A stretch of DNA of 61,382 nucleotides from Pedobacter sp. (GTDB lineage Bacteria > Bacteroidota > Bacteroidia > Sphingobacteriales > Sphingobacteriaceae), in contig JAVHXV010000001.1 in NCBI GenBank assembly GCA_031119475.1, positions 1,071,029 to 1,132,410 of the forward strand, written 5' to 3'. The notes under the pieces are model-generated. The model did not search any database. It saw only the letters and a list, made by a program, of their open reading frames with translations, and was not told the origin of the DNA. The first letter of the stretch is position 1; each line of letters starts with the position of its first letter. Below, piece by piece: positions 1 to 9,582 of this stretch. The position numbers were made by a program, and so were the translations under genes.

Positions 1-650
1 TGGTTACTTTGTTGCCGGTGATGGTTGCTACATTGGTATTTGAAATGGTATAGGTAATCGCATTGCCAGATGCTCCTGCTGTTGCATTCAGGTCAAATGG
101 AGCATCACCTACAGACTTGTTTGCCAATACAGGGAATGTGATGGCCTGTGGTGCTTTACCAACGTTCAAGGTCTGCCCTACATCGCTTGCCGCATTGTAG
201 TTTGCGTTTCCAGCCTGGCTAGCTTGGATCGTTGTAGTTCCTGCGCCAATGATGGTTACTTTGTTGCCGGTGATGGTTGCTACATTGGTATTTGAAATGG
301 TATAGGTGATCGCATTGCCAGATGCTCCGCCTGTTGCATTCAGGTCAAATGCGGCATCGCCGAAAGTTTGATCAGCCAATGTGTTGAAAGTGATGGCCTG
401 CGATGCCTTGCCAACGTTCAGCGTCTGTTGCACATCTGTTGCCGCATTGTAGTTGTTATCTCCAATCTGTGAGGCCGTAATGGTTGTCGAACCGGCACCA
501 ACAATACTAAGTATATTGTTTGTGATCGTAGCAACATTAGTATTTGAAGAGTTAAATGTCACAGTGATTCCAGCACTGCTCGAAGCATTCAAAGTAATCG
601 GTGCTGCACCATAAGTCTGATCAGCTATTGGACTGAAAGTAATTACCTGG
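1..650 (-). repeat. tandem 252-bp coding repeat (84 aa Ig-like unit)
   Basis: The period is 252 bp: units 1-252 and 253-504 begin with nearly the same 55-60 bases, and a third, more diverged unit covers about 505-650. Each unit encodes an 84-residue Ig-like module with the motifs QAITF, SNTNVATIT and ASQ.GN.NYNAA. More copies probably lie beyond the left edge. Confidence 0.8.
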
Positions 651-3600
651 GCTCCGGCGCCGATGGTAATTGCATAGGCCCTTGATCCGGCATAAGGACC
701 GGTACCGGAAGCATCCCTAGCTGTGATGGTAACGTTGAAAGTGCCCTTGGTAGTAGGTGTACCGCTCAAAACGCCATTTGTAGCCAGATTAAGTCCCATA
801 GGCAACATACCAGCAGTTACGGTGTAGGTATAAGCTGGCGTTCCGCCAGCCGCAATCAGAGTTTGGGTATACGCTTCCCCTACTGTTCCACTAGCAAGCG
901 TTAAAGTTGCAATCTGTACGTTCGGAGGGGCTATGGTCAAACTAAAGGCTCTAGAACCCGAATATGGTGCACCTGTACCAGTTGAAGAGTCGAATGCGGT
1001 GATCGTGCAGTTATAGGTTCCTTCGCCCGTTGGCGTTCCACTCAAAGTTCCATCGCTTGCCAAGGTGATGCCAGGAGGCAATGCACCGGCTGTGACCCCA
1101 TAACTATAGGGCACTGTACCGCCAGAGGCCATAATCGTCTGGCTGTAAGTTGTACCTACTGCACCTATAGGCAACGAAGTGTTGGTGATCGAAATTGCGG
1201 GTGGGCTTACAACCCATACATAGACCTGCGAACCCGTGTATGGACCTCCGCTTAATGATCCATCAGTTGCTGTTACGGTGAAGGTAAAAGACCCGCCCGC
1301 GGTTGGCGTTCCGCTCAAGGTTCCATCTGCAGCTAAGGTAATTCCCGCTGGTAGCGATCCTGTAGTGACGTTAAACGTATATGTGCCTATTCCACCACTG
1401 GCGGTTAAGGCAGCATGGTAAGGCGCAGCAACCGTACCGCTTGAAAGCGATGCAGGAATTACCGCAATTAGTGGAGCATCGATGATGATGTTCCCTGCAA
1501 CGTAAGTGATATCGTAGTTGGCGGGATTGAAGGTTCCGCCAATAGCGTCTGATGCAGTAACAGCCCCTGTATGCGTACCTACCGTTCCCGCGGCATCGGC
1601 TCCGTCGCCGTAAGCAATGCTCACCGTGCCAATGGTTTCGCTGTTTTGTAGGCCTGTCGACGTGAATTCCGTGGATCCTGTAAGTGCCATTAAAGCTGTT
1701 CCGTAAGTCTTGTTTATATTTTTTGCCGTAATCGTCAATCCAGCTTTGCTATTGGTACAACTCACGGCAACGTTTACCGAAGTTGCACTTAGGCTGGTAA
1801 GCACAATATTTCCAGCATAGGAGCCTGCCGACAAGTCGCTTTTTAATCTCACATACACTGGTGCAAAAATATTGTCGCCAGTGCCTACTGTAATCGCATC
1901 GGCAAAACCACTTGACATGTTTAAGCTTACTTCAAAATTGGCCGGCGCGGTAACGAGGATTCCCGCATCCATTCCAGTACCGGAAAGGTTAAAAGACCCC
2001 GCTATCGGAGCTGAACCATACACCGCAGTTAATCCATTTGCCGTTGTGTTGGAGATAACAGGCTGAGGCGAATTGGTTTCATATGCACCCATATCTATTG
2101 CAGCACCTTGAGGTCTTGCTGTTCCCGCCAGGTCAATATTCGGTGCATTGTTGGCCGTGCCGTTATTTTTGGCAGGAGAAGAATAGCGAAGGTTCAGTCC
2201 ATCATCGGCGGTGCCAAACAGGCCATCTGCACCCGTCAAGTTATTGGTATTGACAAATAATGGATCGCTGTTCAGGTTTGGCGATGATACCATTTCGCCC
2301 TTCACGAGACTATTGGTCAGGTTAATCGCACCTGAAGGTTTGTTGATGTGTTTCGCTGCCGTTCCCCATATGATCGAATTGATGACGTTTATGGCACCCG
2401 TTGAAGCAATGGAAAGTGAATTTCCATCTGGAAAACTCGTGCTTCCAGTAGTGTTATTGTAAAGTGTGCTATTGGTTACACTCACTGTGCCACCATAGTT
2501 CATGATCGCTCCTCCGCCATCATCGCCTTGCCCTCCAGCCCTGTTATTGACAAATAGACAGTTGGTCAGTGCGGCAATGGCATTTGGAGACTCTATTTGA
2601 ATTGCCCCGCCCGTACCTACGCTCCCATTTGTGCTCAGTACCAAATTCCCATCAAAGATACAGCGATCCAGATTGATCGTGGCGGTCTGCGTACCTGAGA
2701 TGTTTAATCCACCGCCACCATAGTTTAAACCTTTGTTCTGGATAAATGAAACTTGGGTAAAAGTTATGGTATTGCTGCCGCTGGTATTGTGATAAATGTA
2801 TACGCCCCCTCCTTCATTGCTCGAGGTATTCTTGGTAATGATCAGGTTTTTGAGCGAAAGATCGCGAACATTGGAAATCAAAAGTCCCGCACCCTCACTA
2901 TGGATACCACTGGCCATGCCAATTGAGCTTCCATCCGTAATCGTAAAGCCATCTAAAGTGGTGGGCAGGGTATTGCTCTGGATAAGAAACAAATGGTAGC
3001 TATTGTCCATATTGTTGCCCGGAATACCAATATCGCCACTCAGCACGGTCGGGTTTAGTTTGATATTGCGTTGGTCTGTCGCTGTTTCTGTTCCGGCGAA
3101 GCCACCATAAACTGCCACTCCATTGGGAATGGAAAAATTAATCGTCCTATCGGTAGTTGATGTAGGTTTATAGGTACCCTTTGCTACCCAGACTTCTCCG
3201 CCTGCTATACTTGATAATAAGGCATTCCGAAGGTCGTCACTGGCATTTGCCCAACTGCTGCCATCTTTTGTACCGGCGCCCGTGGTGGTCACATATCTTT
3301 TGGCTAGGCTAACAGTCCCTACTAGGCCGAATTGCCTAGATTGCGCACCAGCACTCGTAATCTGGATGTTGCCGTTATAGCTTCCTATCGTTGCGGCAGC
3401 AGAAAGTCGAACATAGATAGTTGTGGTAGCGACCGTTCCAGCACTGCCTACAGTTACAGTTGTTGAAAATGTGCTATTGTCCTTACTCACCTCATAACCT
3501 GAGGGCGAAGTAACCAATATACCTTCAGTTAACCCGGTACCTGCTACGGTGAAACTTTGCGCTGCTGAAGCACTTCCCTGTATGGCAGCAAAATTACTGA

Positions 3601-6157
3601 GTGTTCCTCCAACTGTGATTACAGCCTCCTGAACATCGTTAATCGTAATGGCGAAGATTTTATCAAAGGTTTTTCCACTTGCATCTGTAGTCCGTACACG
3701 GATCGAATAGCTGTTTTTGGTTTCGAAATCTGGACTGGGCACAATTTTAAGCGCATTACCATCAATGGTGAATGATCCATTGTCTGAAGCTCCGTCCCCA
3801 CTGACCAAACTATAGGTAAAAGTATCGCCTCCGTCAGCGTCGGTCGTCGTAAAGGTGCCAATGGTGCTATTGGCAACTACGTTTTCATTAATGCTATTGG
3901 CAGATAGGGATAGGTCTGTAGGCGCTTCGTCCACATTGGTCAGCATCAAGGTCAATGGACGTTCTAGAGATGTTACATTCTGGTAATATACTATACGGAT
4001 CTTATAAATGGATCCATGTAGACCTTCAAAATCGGGCGGGGTTGCACTGCCCCAATACAATTTAAATATTCCATTGCCTTCATCTCTCATTCCGAAAAGA
4101 CCATTGTCATCACTTCCCGTTCCGCCAAGTGTAAGAAAGAAATCCCTGGCTGAATAAAAGTCCCCATCAACATTCAGTGTGCCCACCACTGTTCCGAAGC
4201 TGACGTTTTCAGGGAAAGAAGCAGGTGTTAAGGTAATCGTTGTAGGTGCTTCCACCACGTTGTTAATGGCAATTGTAAAGCTCTTTTCGAAAGTAAGGTT
4301 TCCGGAGTCCGTGGTCCGGATCCGTATGCTGTAGGTACTCTTTGTCTCAAAATCTGGACTTACATTTATGTTTAATTGATTGCCCGCAATGCTAAATGTG
4401 GCATTGTCGGTATCGCCTGTACCGCTTATCAAGCTATAGGTGAAAGTGTCACTACCATTTGCATCGGTCGAACTTAGGGTCGCCACAGTCGTTCCGGTCA
4501 CTACATTCTCATTTACCGCAGTTGCGCTCAATAAAATATTTGTCGGTGCAACAGGCGTAACGACAGTAGTGAAATTATAACCTGTTGTTCGTGCCGTAGT
4601 TAAGCCCACAAGCTCGGCCTGGGCAGCTATCGAATGCGTACCCTCACTGAGATCTACCGCTGGCGTATAGCTGAAATTGCCTGATCCATCTGTTGTAGCG
4701 GTTCCATTTAGCACATTATCAATATAGATGGAGACTGTAGAACCAGCAGTTGCTGTACCGGTAATGTTAGGCTTTAGCGTATTTACAGTGGCATTTGCCA
4801 ATGGCGAAGTCAATACTGGCGTGGCAGGATTAACTAATCCGTCAGTATTGATCGTAACCTCTCCCACATAACCTCCGCTTGCACCGAAGAGCGAATTGTT
4901 CGTATCATTCCCAGCTACACCTCCATTCACAATAGGTGCTCCCGAATATCCTGCTGCCTGTACATAAATACGACCTCCCCCACCTCCGCCACCTGGTGCT
5001 ACATTTGCCGTGAAATTTAGGCCACCATCGCCACCCATGGCCCTGATGATTAATGATGAAGCAATTGTTCCCGATGCACGCAAACAAATGGTACCTCCTG
5101 CACCGCCACCGCCACCGCCAGCACTGATCTGCGCATTATGGCCGGATCCCCCACCGGCATTGATTTGTCCAGAACCATCGATTGAAGCTGCCCTCACCCA
5201 TATAATCCCTCCACCAGCACCGCCTATACTGCTAAAATTATCGGATGTTCCAACACCATGTCCTGCACCTCCACTTCCTCCGAACACCAACCGTGAAACT
5301 GGCGAATAGGTCAGGGATGCACCGCCAAGGCCGCCATAGGCCTCGTTGGCACCATTTCCAGAAGTCATTCCACCGTTGCCACCTTTTCCAGCATTGGCAC
5401 CGCCACCCCCCCCTCCATTATTTGCGTTACCACCGCCCCCTCCATTGGCCTGGTTGCCATAGCCATGGGTAGTGCCCGATGTAAGCAATGCCACTCCATA
5501 TCCCTTTCTGCCTGCATTGGTACTACTGGTGGCATCTAAGCTGGTATAAGTTCCTGTTACACTCTGGCCATAGCTACCTCCTACAGGACCAAGGCCATTA
5601 ACCCCAACCGTTCCATTAATCGTAACCGCGCCTGTAGCCAAAAATGCAATGATACCCCCTTGAAGGCCGTCGAAATTAGCGGCTGAAATACTGCCGCCAG
5701 ACTGTACATTTACAGTGGTATATTCTTTTACCGATACCACTTGCGCATTGGTAGCCAGATAAGCATTCGTTAGTGCCGAACCCGTGAAGGTTAAACGCGT
5801 AGAAGTAAGCGCAGTAACCCTTTTCAATTCGTATTGGCCCACATTTCCATTAAGGGTAATGTTCGACTGGTTTCCTGAAGTCTGGCCTGTAAGCCCAGTG
5901 GCCTGCAAAACCATGATCAGATCGCCCACAGCGAAACCAGTAGTACTTGCAACGGTAACAAACGACTGGCCTATTGGTGCCGCTGAAGTTAGCCTTGAGC
6001 ATACACTGGGCGTAACAAAGGATCCATTCGAAACAATAAGCGCCCCGTCAGATCCGTTACCAAGATAGTAGTTGTCCTGGGCAAAAGTAAACTGGCTGGT
6101 GAGCAAAAAAAATACTGTAACCAGTACAGTCAAAAAGCAGATAGGATTTCTTTTCAT
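1..6157 (-). CDS. giant multidomain secreted surface protein, C-terminus beyond window
   Basis: An open minus-strand frame runs from an ATG at 6157 to the left edge without a stop, giving 2,052 residues. Residues 1-26 form a signal peptide ending FTFA-Q. Residues about 170-420 are glycine-rich. Three cadherin-like modules (NEN.V..T..G.. plus DADGGDTFTYSL-type motifs) follow at about 530-840. A right-handed beta-helix region at about 950-1360 ends in the DPLFVN / AxDMGAYE pattern typical of choice-of-anchor Q proteins. Similar beta-sandwich modules lie on both sides of the helix. An MBG/YDG-like domain (about 1475-1555), three putative-Ig (He_PIG) modules (SGTPT motifs, about 1555-1835) and 84-residue Ig-like repeats follow up to the edge. 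The family is known for adhesins and type IX-secreted surface proteins; a sorting domain would be expected beyond the window but is not visible. Specific ligand unknown. Confidence 0.85.
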   Translation of the reverse strand, partial: MKRNPICFLTVLVTVFFLLTSQFTFAQDNYYLGNGSDGALIVSNGSFVTPSVCSRLTSAAPIGQSFVTVASTTGFAVGDLIMVLQATGLTGQTSGNQSNITLNGNVGQYELKRVTALTSTRLTFTGSALTNAYLATNAQVVSVKEYTTVNVQSGGSISAANFDGLQGGIIAFLATGAVTINGTVGVNGLGPVGGSYGQSVTGTYTSLDATSSTNAGRKGYGVALLTSGTTHGYGNQANGGGGGNANNGGGGGGANAGKGGNGGMTSGNGANEAYGGLGGASLTYSPVSRLVFGGSGGAGHGVGTSDNFSSIGGAGGGIIWVRAASIDGSGQINAGGGSGHNAQISAGGGGGGAGGTICLRASGTIASSLIIRAMGGDGGLNFTANVAPGGGGGGGRIYVQAAGYSGAPIVNGGVAGNDTNNSLFGASGGYVGEVTINTDGLVNPATPVLTSPLANATVNTLKPNITGTATAGSTVSIYIDNVLNGTATTDGSGNFSYTPAVDLSEGTHSIAAQAELVGLTTARTTGYNFTTVVTPVAPTNILLSATAVNENVVTGTTVATLSSTDANGSDTFTYSLISGTGDTDNATFSIAGNQLNINVSPDFETKSTYSIRIRTTDSGNLTFEKSFTIAINNVVEAPTTITLTPASFPENVSFGTVVGTLNVDGDFYSARDFFLTLGGTGSDDNGLFGMRDEGNGIFKLYWGSATPPDFEGLHGSIYKIRIVYYQNVTSLERPLTLMLTNVDEAPTDLSLSANSINENVVANSTIGTFTTTDADGGDTFTYSLVSGDGASDNGSFTIDGNALKIVPSPDFETKNSYSIRVRTTDASGKTFDKIFAITINDVQEAVITVGGTLSNFAAIQGSASAAQSFTVAGTGLTEGILVTSPSGYEVSKDNSTFSTTVTVGSAGTVATTTIYVRLSAAATIGSYNGNIQITSAGAQSRQFGLVGTVSLAKRYVTTTGAGTKDGSSWANASDDLRNALLSSIAGGEVWVAKGTYKPTSTTDRTINFSIPNGVAVYGGFAGTETATDQRNIKLNPTVLSGDIGIPGNNMDNSYHLFLIQSNTLPTTLDGFTITDGSSIGMASGIHSEGAGLLISNVRDLSLKNLIITKNTSSNEGGGVYIYHNTSGSNTITFTQVSFIQNKGLNYGGGGLNISGTQTATINLDRCIFDGNLVLSTNGSVGTGGAIQIESPNAIAALTNCLFVNNRAGGQGDDGGGAIMNYGGTVSVTNSTLYNNTTGSTSFPDGNSLSIASTGAINVINSIIWGTAAKHINKPSGAINLTNSLVKGEMVSSPNLNSDPLFVNTNNLTGADGLFGTADDGLNLRYSSPAKNNGTANNAPNIDLAGTARPQGAAIDMGAYETNSPQPVISNTTANGLTAVYGSAPIAGSFNLSGTGMDAGILVTAPANFEVSLNMSSGFADAITVGTGDNIFAPVYVRLKSDLSAGSYAGNIVLTSLSATSVNVAVSCTNSKAGLTITAKNINKTYGTALMALTGSTEFTSTGLQNSETIGTVSIAYGDGADAAGTVGTHTGAVTASDAIGGTFNPANYDITYVAGNIIIDAPLIAVIPASLSSGTVAAPYHAALTASGGIGTYTFNVTTGSLPAGITLAADGTLSGTPTAGGSFTFTVTATDGSLSGGPYTGSQVYVWVVSPPAISITNTSLPIGAVGTTYSQTIMASGGTVPYSYGVTAGALPPGITLASDGTLSGTPTGEGTYNCTITAFDSSTGTGAPYSGSRAFSLTIAPPNVQIATLTLASGTVGEAYTQTLIAAGGTPAYTYTVTAGMLPMGLNLATNGVLSGTPTTKGTFNVTITARDASGTGPYAGSRAYAITIGAGAQVITFSPIADQTYGAAPITLNASSSAGITVTFNSSNTNVATITNNILSIVGAGSTTITASQIGDNNYNAATDVQQTLNVGKASQAITFNTLADQTFGDAAFDLNATGGASGNAITYTISNTNVATITGNKVTIIGAGTTTIQASQAGNANYNAASDVGQTLNVGKAPQAITFPVLANKSVGDAPFDLNATAGASGNAITYTISNTNVATITGNKVT

Positions 6158-6423
6158 AAAGAGAATAATGCGATAATGAGCTATTGATGGAGCAGGTGGA
6201 CCTCAGCTGCGCAAATGGCGTTTCCGATCTTTGCCGTAAAAAATTGGTGACACCGAAAAGTTTTCGGACCTGCAATTGAATTGAGGTGAAACCAGTGGAG
6301 CTGCTGGATGAGGTGATGCATGTTAATTTAGTATTGATCAGTTTGACTGATAATGAAGCACTTAGCTTTAACCAAGTAACTTCATTAGCTGCCTGTAAAG
6401 CTACCCTAAGGCCATTTTTTGGC

Positions 6424-6445
6424 AAATAGTACATATGTACTATTT
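6424..6445. promoter_or_regulatory. perfect 22-bp palindrome, candidate operator
   Basis: The half site AAATAGTACAT is followed directly by its exact reverse complement. It lies about 45 bp upstream of the -7-like box of the sensor-kinase gene and about 270 bp upstream of the divergent surface-protein start. Position and symmetry fit a dimeric regulator such as the NarL-type regulator at 9583; that link is inference. Confidence 0.55.
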
Positions 6446-6489
6446 TTAAAATAGCTAGGCCCGAAACTTTTTTATCATCCAAATAGCCT

Positions 6490-6497
6490 TAAATTTG
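6490..6497 (+). promoter_or_regulatory. candidate -7 promoter element for sensor kinase gene
   Basis: TAAATTTG matches the Bacteroidota TAnnTTTG box and ends 31 bp before the ATG at 6529. No convincing TTG is seen at the -33 position, which would fit activator dependence. Confidence 0.4.
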
Positions 6498-6528
6498 ATG
6501 ATCTAATTGCTCAACAATCCGCTTATCC

Positions 6529-9500
6529 ATGCTTCGCGTCCGTACGTTACTGCTCCTACTGGTCACCTACTTCTCGTCGTTTGCCCAAGAACCCGATCTT
6601 TTTCATTACTACACTGTAAAAGATGGCTTGGCACAGTCAAGCATCAACGCCATGGCTCAGGACAAAAATGGCTTTCTTTGGATCGGCACTGATGGGGGCC
6701 TTTGTCGCTTTGACGGTTATAACTTCAAAAATTACAAGCGGAATTCTGCAGATCCAAACGCCTTTAACAGTGATCGTGGCATCCATTTTTATCTCGACAG
6801 CAAAAAACGATTGTGGCTCATCTCCTATAATGGCATCAGCTGCTATCGTGACGAAAAAGACAATTTTTTAAACCTCCTTACCTTCGAACCGAAAACGTCA
6901 ATTACTACCTACAATAACTTCTTCGGGGAAGATGAGCAGTTTATTTGGGCCGGACTGAGCGACTACGGACTATTGAAAATCAATAAACAAACACTTAAGC
7001 TTGAAAAGGTAGCTATCCCCGGTATAACCTTTAAGAGCGAGCATACCAACTCGTTCAACGGATTTGTAGAAAAAGGGAAAGTATGGATCGTAAACAATGG
7101 CAAATTGACTATTTACGATACAAAGACGAATACTGCGCAGCAACCCCCAATTTCAGTGACTTTGCTTTTTTCGTTAGATGAGGAAAAAGCCTTGGGCGTC
7201 AGTAAGGGAAGGGCGATGTTGCTCGATAAAAAAAGCCTCAGGCCCGAGGTGCTCTCACTAACCAGAAATAACAAGGAGTTTGTTAGTCTCGCCTACAAGC
7301 TGGTTAACCATGAGGTATTGTTTGCTGTCGATAGCATAGGTGCGGTATTTTACGACACCAAGGCTAAAAAGGTGGTAAAAACTATCACTACCGTTAATGA
7401 TGGGCAGTCGACCAGGAAGCTAAGGTTCAGTTCGGCGTATCAAGACTGGTCGGGAAATATCTGGACCCAGGCCTATGCCGAAGGCCTGAACATGTTGGTG
7501 TATCCAGGCAAAAAGTTTAAGCGATACCGCAATCCAGCGCCCCTTACCAATGCCGTGTACAGTATCACCGCCGACGAAAATTATGTCTATGCAGGCGTGT
7601 CCAGATTGGGAATGAGCATTTTCTCAAAAAAAGATGGACGATCTACACTGATCGATTACAGCAAAAAAAATCCAATTCTCAATAAGGTAGGTTTTATTGC
7701 CAGATCGCTTAATCCCGATCAGATTATTGTTTTGGGTTATGAAGCGCTAACCAATAAAAGCACACCTTTCCTATACAACAAAACTTCAGGTAAGCTGGTC
7801 CTATTTCCTTCGCCTGTCATCAACATGTTCCGCCAATATTGGCCAGAAGGCGATTTCAGGAAATTTGTGTTAAAGGACAACAACCATACGTTATTGAGCA
7901 GCATTGGTCCTTACTTGCTGTCGATTACCCAACCTAATGGGAAGATCAAGGTTGATACGATTCGAAAATTTGAGGGAGAACTGCTCTCTTGCGCCTTCAG
8001 GGATCGGGATCAAAACCTGTGGATAGGCACTTATAAAAGCCTCTATGTACAAAAAAAAGGGGTCTGGGCGAATGTGAAGCTGCCAAAGGCGATGGAGATC
8101 AAAACCATCAACCAAGATTTAATTGGCAATATTTGGCTTGGGCACAACGATGGTATTTATATCCTCGGACAGGATTACAGGATCAAGGATTTTTACAACG
8201 AAGGAAACGGACTGAGAAATGAGCATATCTATGCCATTCTGCGGGCAGATGACGGAAACATGTGGTTCAGTCATAACAAAGGCCTCACCGTTTACAAGAC
8301 AAAAACAAAAACATTTAGGCATTATCAAGAAGATGACGGCCTTCAGTCAACTGAATTTAATTCTGGCGCCTATTTCAAAGCGGAAGATGGCGAAATTTTT
8401 TTCGGGGGAATCAATGGGGTTACTTCCTTCTATCCAGCGCTGTTGAAAGACAATTTGCATGCACCTGCGGTCAAGATTACGCAGATTTCCCTTTTTGATC
8501 GGCCTTACCAAACGCAAAGGTCGGCTTGGAATATCAGATCGCTTGAATTTTCGTATCTGGAAAATTCACTGAGTTTTGATTTCACCATGCCAGAATATAC
8601 TGATCCTTTAAAAAATAGCTATCGCTATCAAATGGAAGGATTAGACAAGGAATGGGTAGCTGCAGGATCGAGACGTTTTGCACGCTATGCGGCTCTGCCA
8701 CCGGGCGATTATATCTTTAAAGTTAAGGCCAGCAACAATGACGGCATATGGAGCCGTGAAACATCCATAGCCATTACGATCATTCCACCTTATTGGCAGC
8801 AAGCATGGTTCCAAGTACTTATGGCTGTGATCACCTTTGTACTTTTTTACATCTTGATCATTACCATACAGCGGATCAGGTCTAGACGTAAGCGGAGGAT
8901 ATTTGAACTGCAACAAAAGGTGCAATTGGAGCGCGAACGGATTTCGAGAGACCTACACGACAATGTTGGCACGCAGTTGAGCCTCATCAGCAAAAATATT
9001 GACGGTGTGTTGGCACCCAATGATACGCTTTCGATTTCAGATCGACAACGCAACTTGGCCAACATTAGCCTTACTTCTAAAGAAGTAATTGCAACATTGC
9101 GGGAAACCATTTGGGCCCTGAACAAGGAAGAAATTTCGTTTGAAGAATTTTCTGATAAGTTAAAGACCTATGTGCATAAACAACTAAAGGTTCATGCCAA
9201 TATGGAACTCCAATACCTAGAGGCAGATGGAGCCGAAAATCTCACGCTCAACCCGGCTGCAGCGATCAACCTATTCAGGATTTGCCAGGAAGCGGTGGCC
9301 AACGCGATCAAATATGCCAATGCATCAAAGCTAGAGATCAGATTGGAGATTTTTGATGGCAAATTCAAGATCACGATCAAAGATAACGGACAGGGATTTG
9401 AACAGGCGATGGTTGATCCACTGATGAATTATGGCATTGAAAACATGAAGTTTAGGGCTGCCGAGATGGATTGCGATTTTGAATTGGATAGTGTGCCAAA

Positions 9501-9534
9501 TGAATTCACAAAAATTACGATTGTCAAGAAATAG
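6529..9534 (+). CDS. two-component sensor histidine kinase with Reg_prop and Y_Y_Y sensor domains
   Basis: 1,001 residues. A signal peptide (MLRVRTLLLLLVTYFSSFAQ) leads into a long periplasmic part made of two-component-regulator propeller repeats (for example WIGTDGGLCRFDGYNF, WLGHNDGIYIL), followed by a Y_Y_Y domain (about 680-755, ending SIAITIIPPYWQQ). One membrane helix lies at about 760-782. The cytoplasmic part has a HisKA_3 dimerisation domain with phospho-acceptor His810 in RDLHDN and a HATPase_c domain with an N box (CQEAVANAIKYA) and a G box (DNGQGF). It should autophosphorylate in response to a periplasmic ligand and pass phosphate to the regulator encoded 48 bp downstream. There is no receiver or AraC domain, so this is a classical two-gene pair and not the one-piece hybrid type common in polysaccharide loci. 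The ligand is unknown; the divergent surface protein is a plausible target. Confidence 0.92.
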   Translation: MLRVRTLLLLLVTYFSSFAQEPDLFHYYTVKDGLAQSSINAMAQDKNGFLWIGTDGGLCRFDGYNFKNYKRNSADPNAFNSDRGIHFYLDSKKRLWLISYNGISCYRDEKDNFLNLLTFEPKTSITTYNNFFGEDEQFIWAGLSDYGLLKINKQTLKLEKVAIPGITFKSEHTNSFNGFVEKGKVWIVNNGKLTIYDTKTNTAQQPPISVTLLFSLDEEKALGVSKGRAMLLDKKSLRPEVLSLTRNNKEFVSLAYKLVNHEVLFAVDSIGAVFYDTKAKKVVKTITTVNDGQSTRKLRFSSAYQDWSGNIWTQAYAEGLNMLVYPGKKFKRYRNPAPLTNAVYSITADENYVYAGVSRLGMSIFSKKDGRSTLIDYSKKNPILNKVGFIARSLNPDQIIVLGYEALTNKSTPFLYNKTSGKLVLFPSPVINMFRQYWPEGDFRKFVLKDNNHTLLSSIGPYLLSITQPNGKIKVDTIRKFEGELLSCAFRDRDQNLWIGTYKSLYVQKKGVWANVKLPKAMEIKTINQDLIGNIWLGHNDGIYILGQDYRIKDFYNEGNGLRNEHIYAILRADDGNMWFSHNKGLTVYKTKTKTFRHYQEDDGLQSTEFNSGAYFKAEDGEIFFGGINGVTSFYPALLKDNLHAPAVKITQISLFDRPYQTQRSAWNIRSLEFSYLENSLSFDFTMPEYTDPLKNSYRYQMEGLDKEWVAAGSRRFARYAALPPGDYIFKVKASNNDGIWSRETSIAITIIPPYWQQAWFQVLMAVITFVLFYILIITIQRIRSRRKRRIFELQQKVQLERERISRDLHDNVGTQLSLISKNIDGVLAPNDTLSISDRQRNLANISLTSKEVIATLRETIWALNKEEISFEEFSDKLKTYVHKQLKVHANMELQYLEADGAENLTLNPAAAINLFRICQEAVANAIKYANASKLEIRLEIFDGKFKITIKDNGQGFEQAMVDPLMNYGIENMKFRAAEMDCDFELDSVPNEFTKITIVKK

Positions 9535-9547
9535 CCCATTTGCACTA

Positions 9548-9578
9548 TTGATGAGCTAAATTTTCCCTATTATTTTTG
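9548..9578 (+). promoter_or_regulatory. candidate promoter overlapping the response-regulator start
   Basis: TTG (9548-9550), 20 nt, then TATTTTTG (9571-9578, followed by C) matches the Bacteroidota consensus. The box ends 4 bp before the ATG at 9583, so a transcript from here would be leaderless or nearly so. Confidence 0.35.
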
Positions 9579-9582
9579 CCCC

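Larger units (their letters stand above)
6158..6528. other. divergent intergenic region, no gene
   Basis: This 371-bp gap separates the surface-protein gene from the sensor-kinase gene. It carries the palindrome at 6424-6445 and a -7-like box at 6490-6497. The minus frame at 6057-6482 overlaps the signal-peptide codons of the surface protein in another frame and is not treated as a gene. Confidence 0.6.

Noticed and set aside
1..650. Regular repeats that might suggest a CRISPR array
   Set aside because: The 252-bp units are coding, without short identical repeats and unique spacers; they encode Ig-like modules.
6057..6482. 141-aa minus-strand frame at the surface-protein start
   Set aside because: It covers the signal-peptide codons of the surface protein in a different frame and has no recognisable features.
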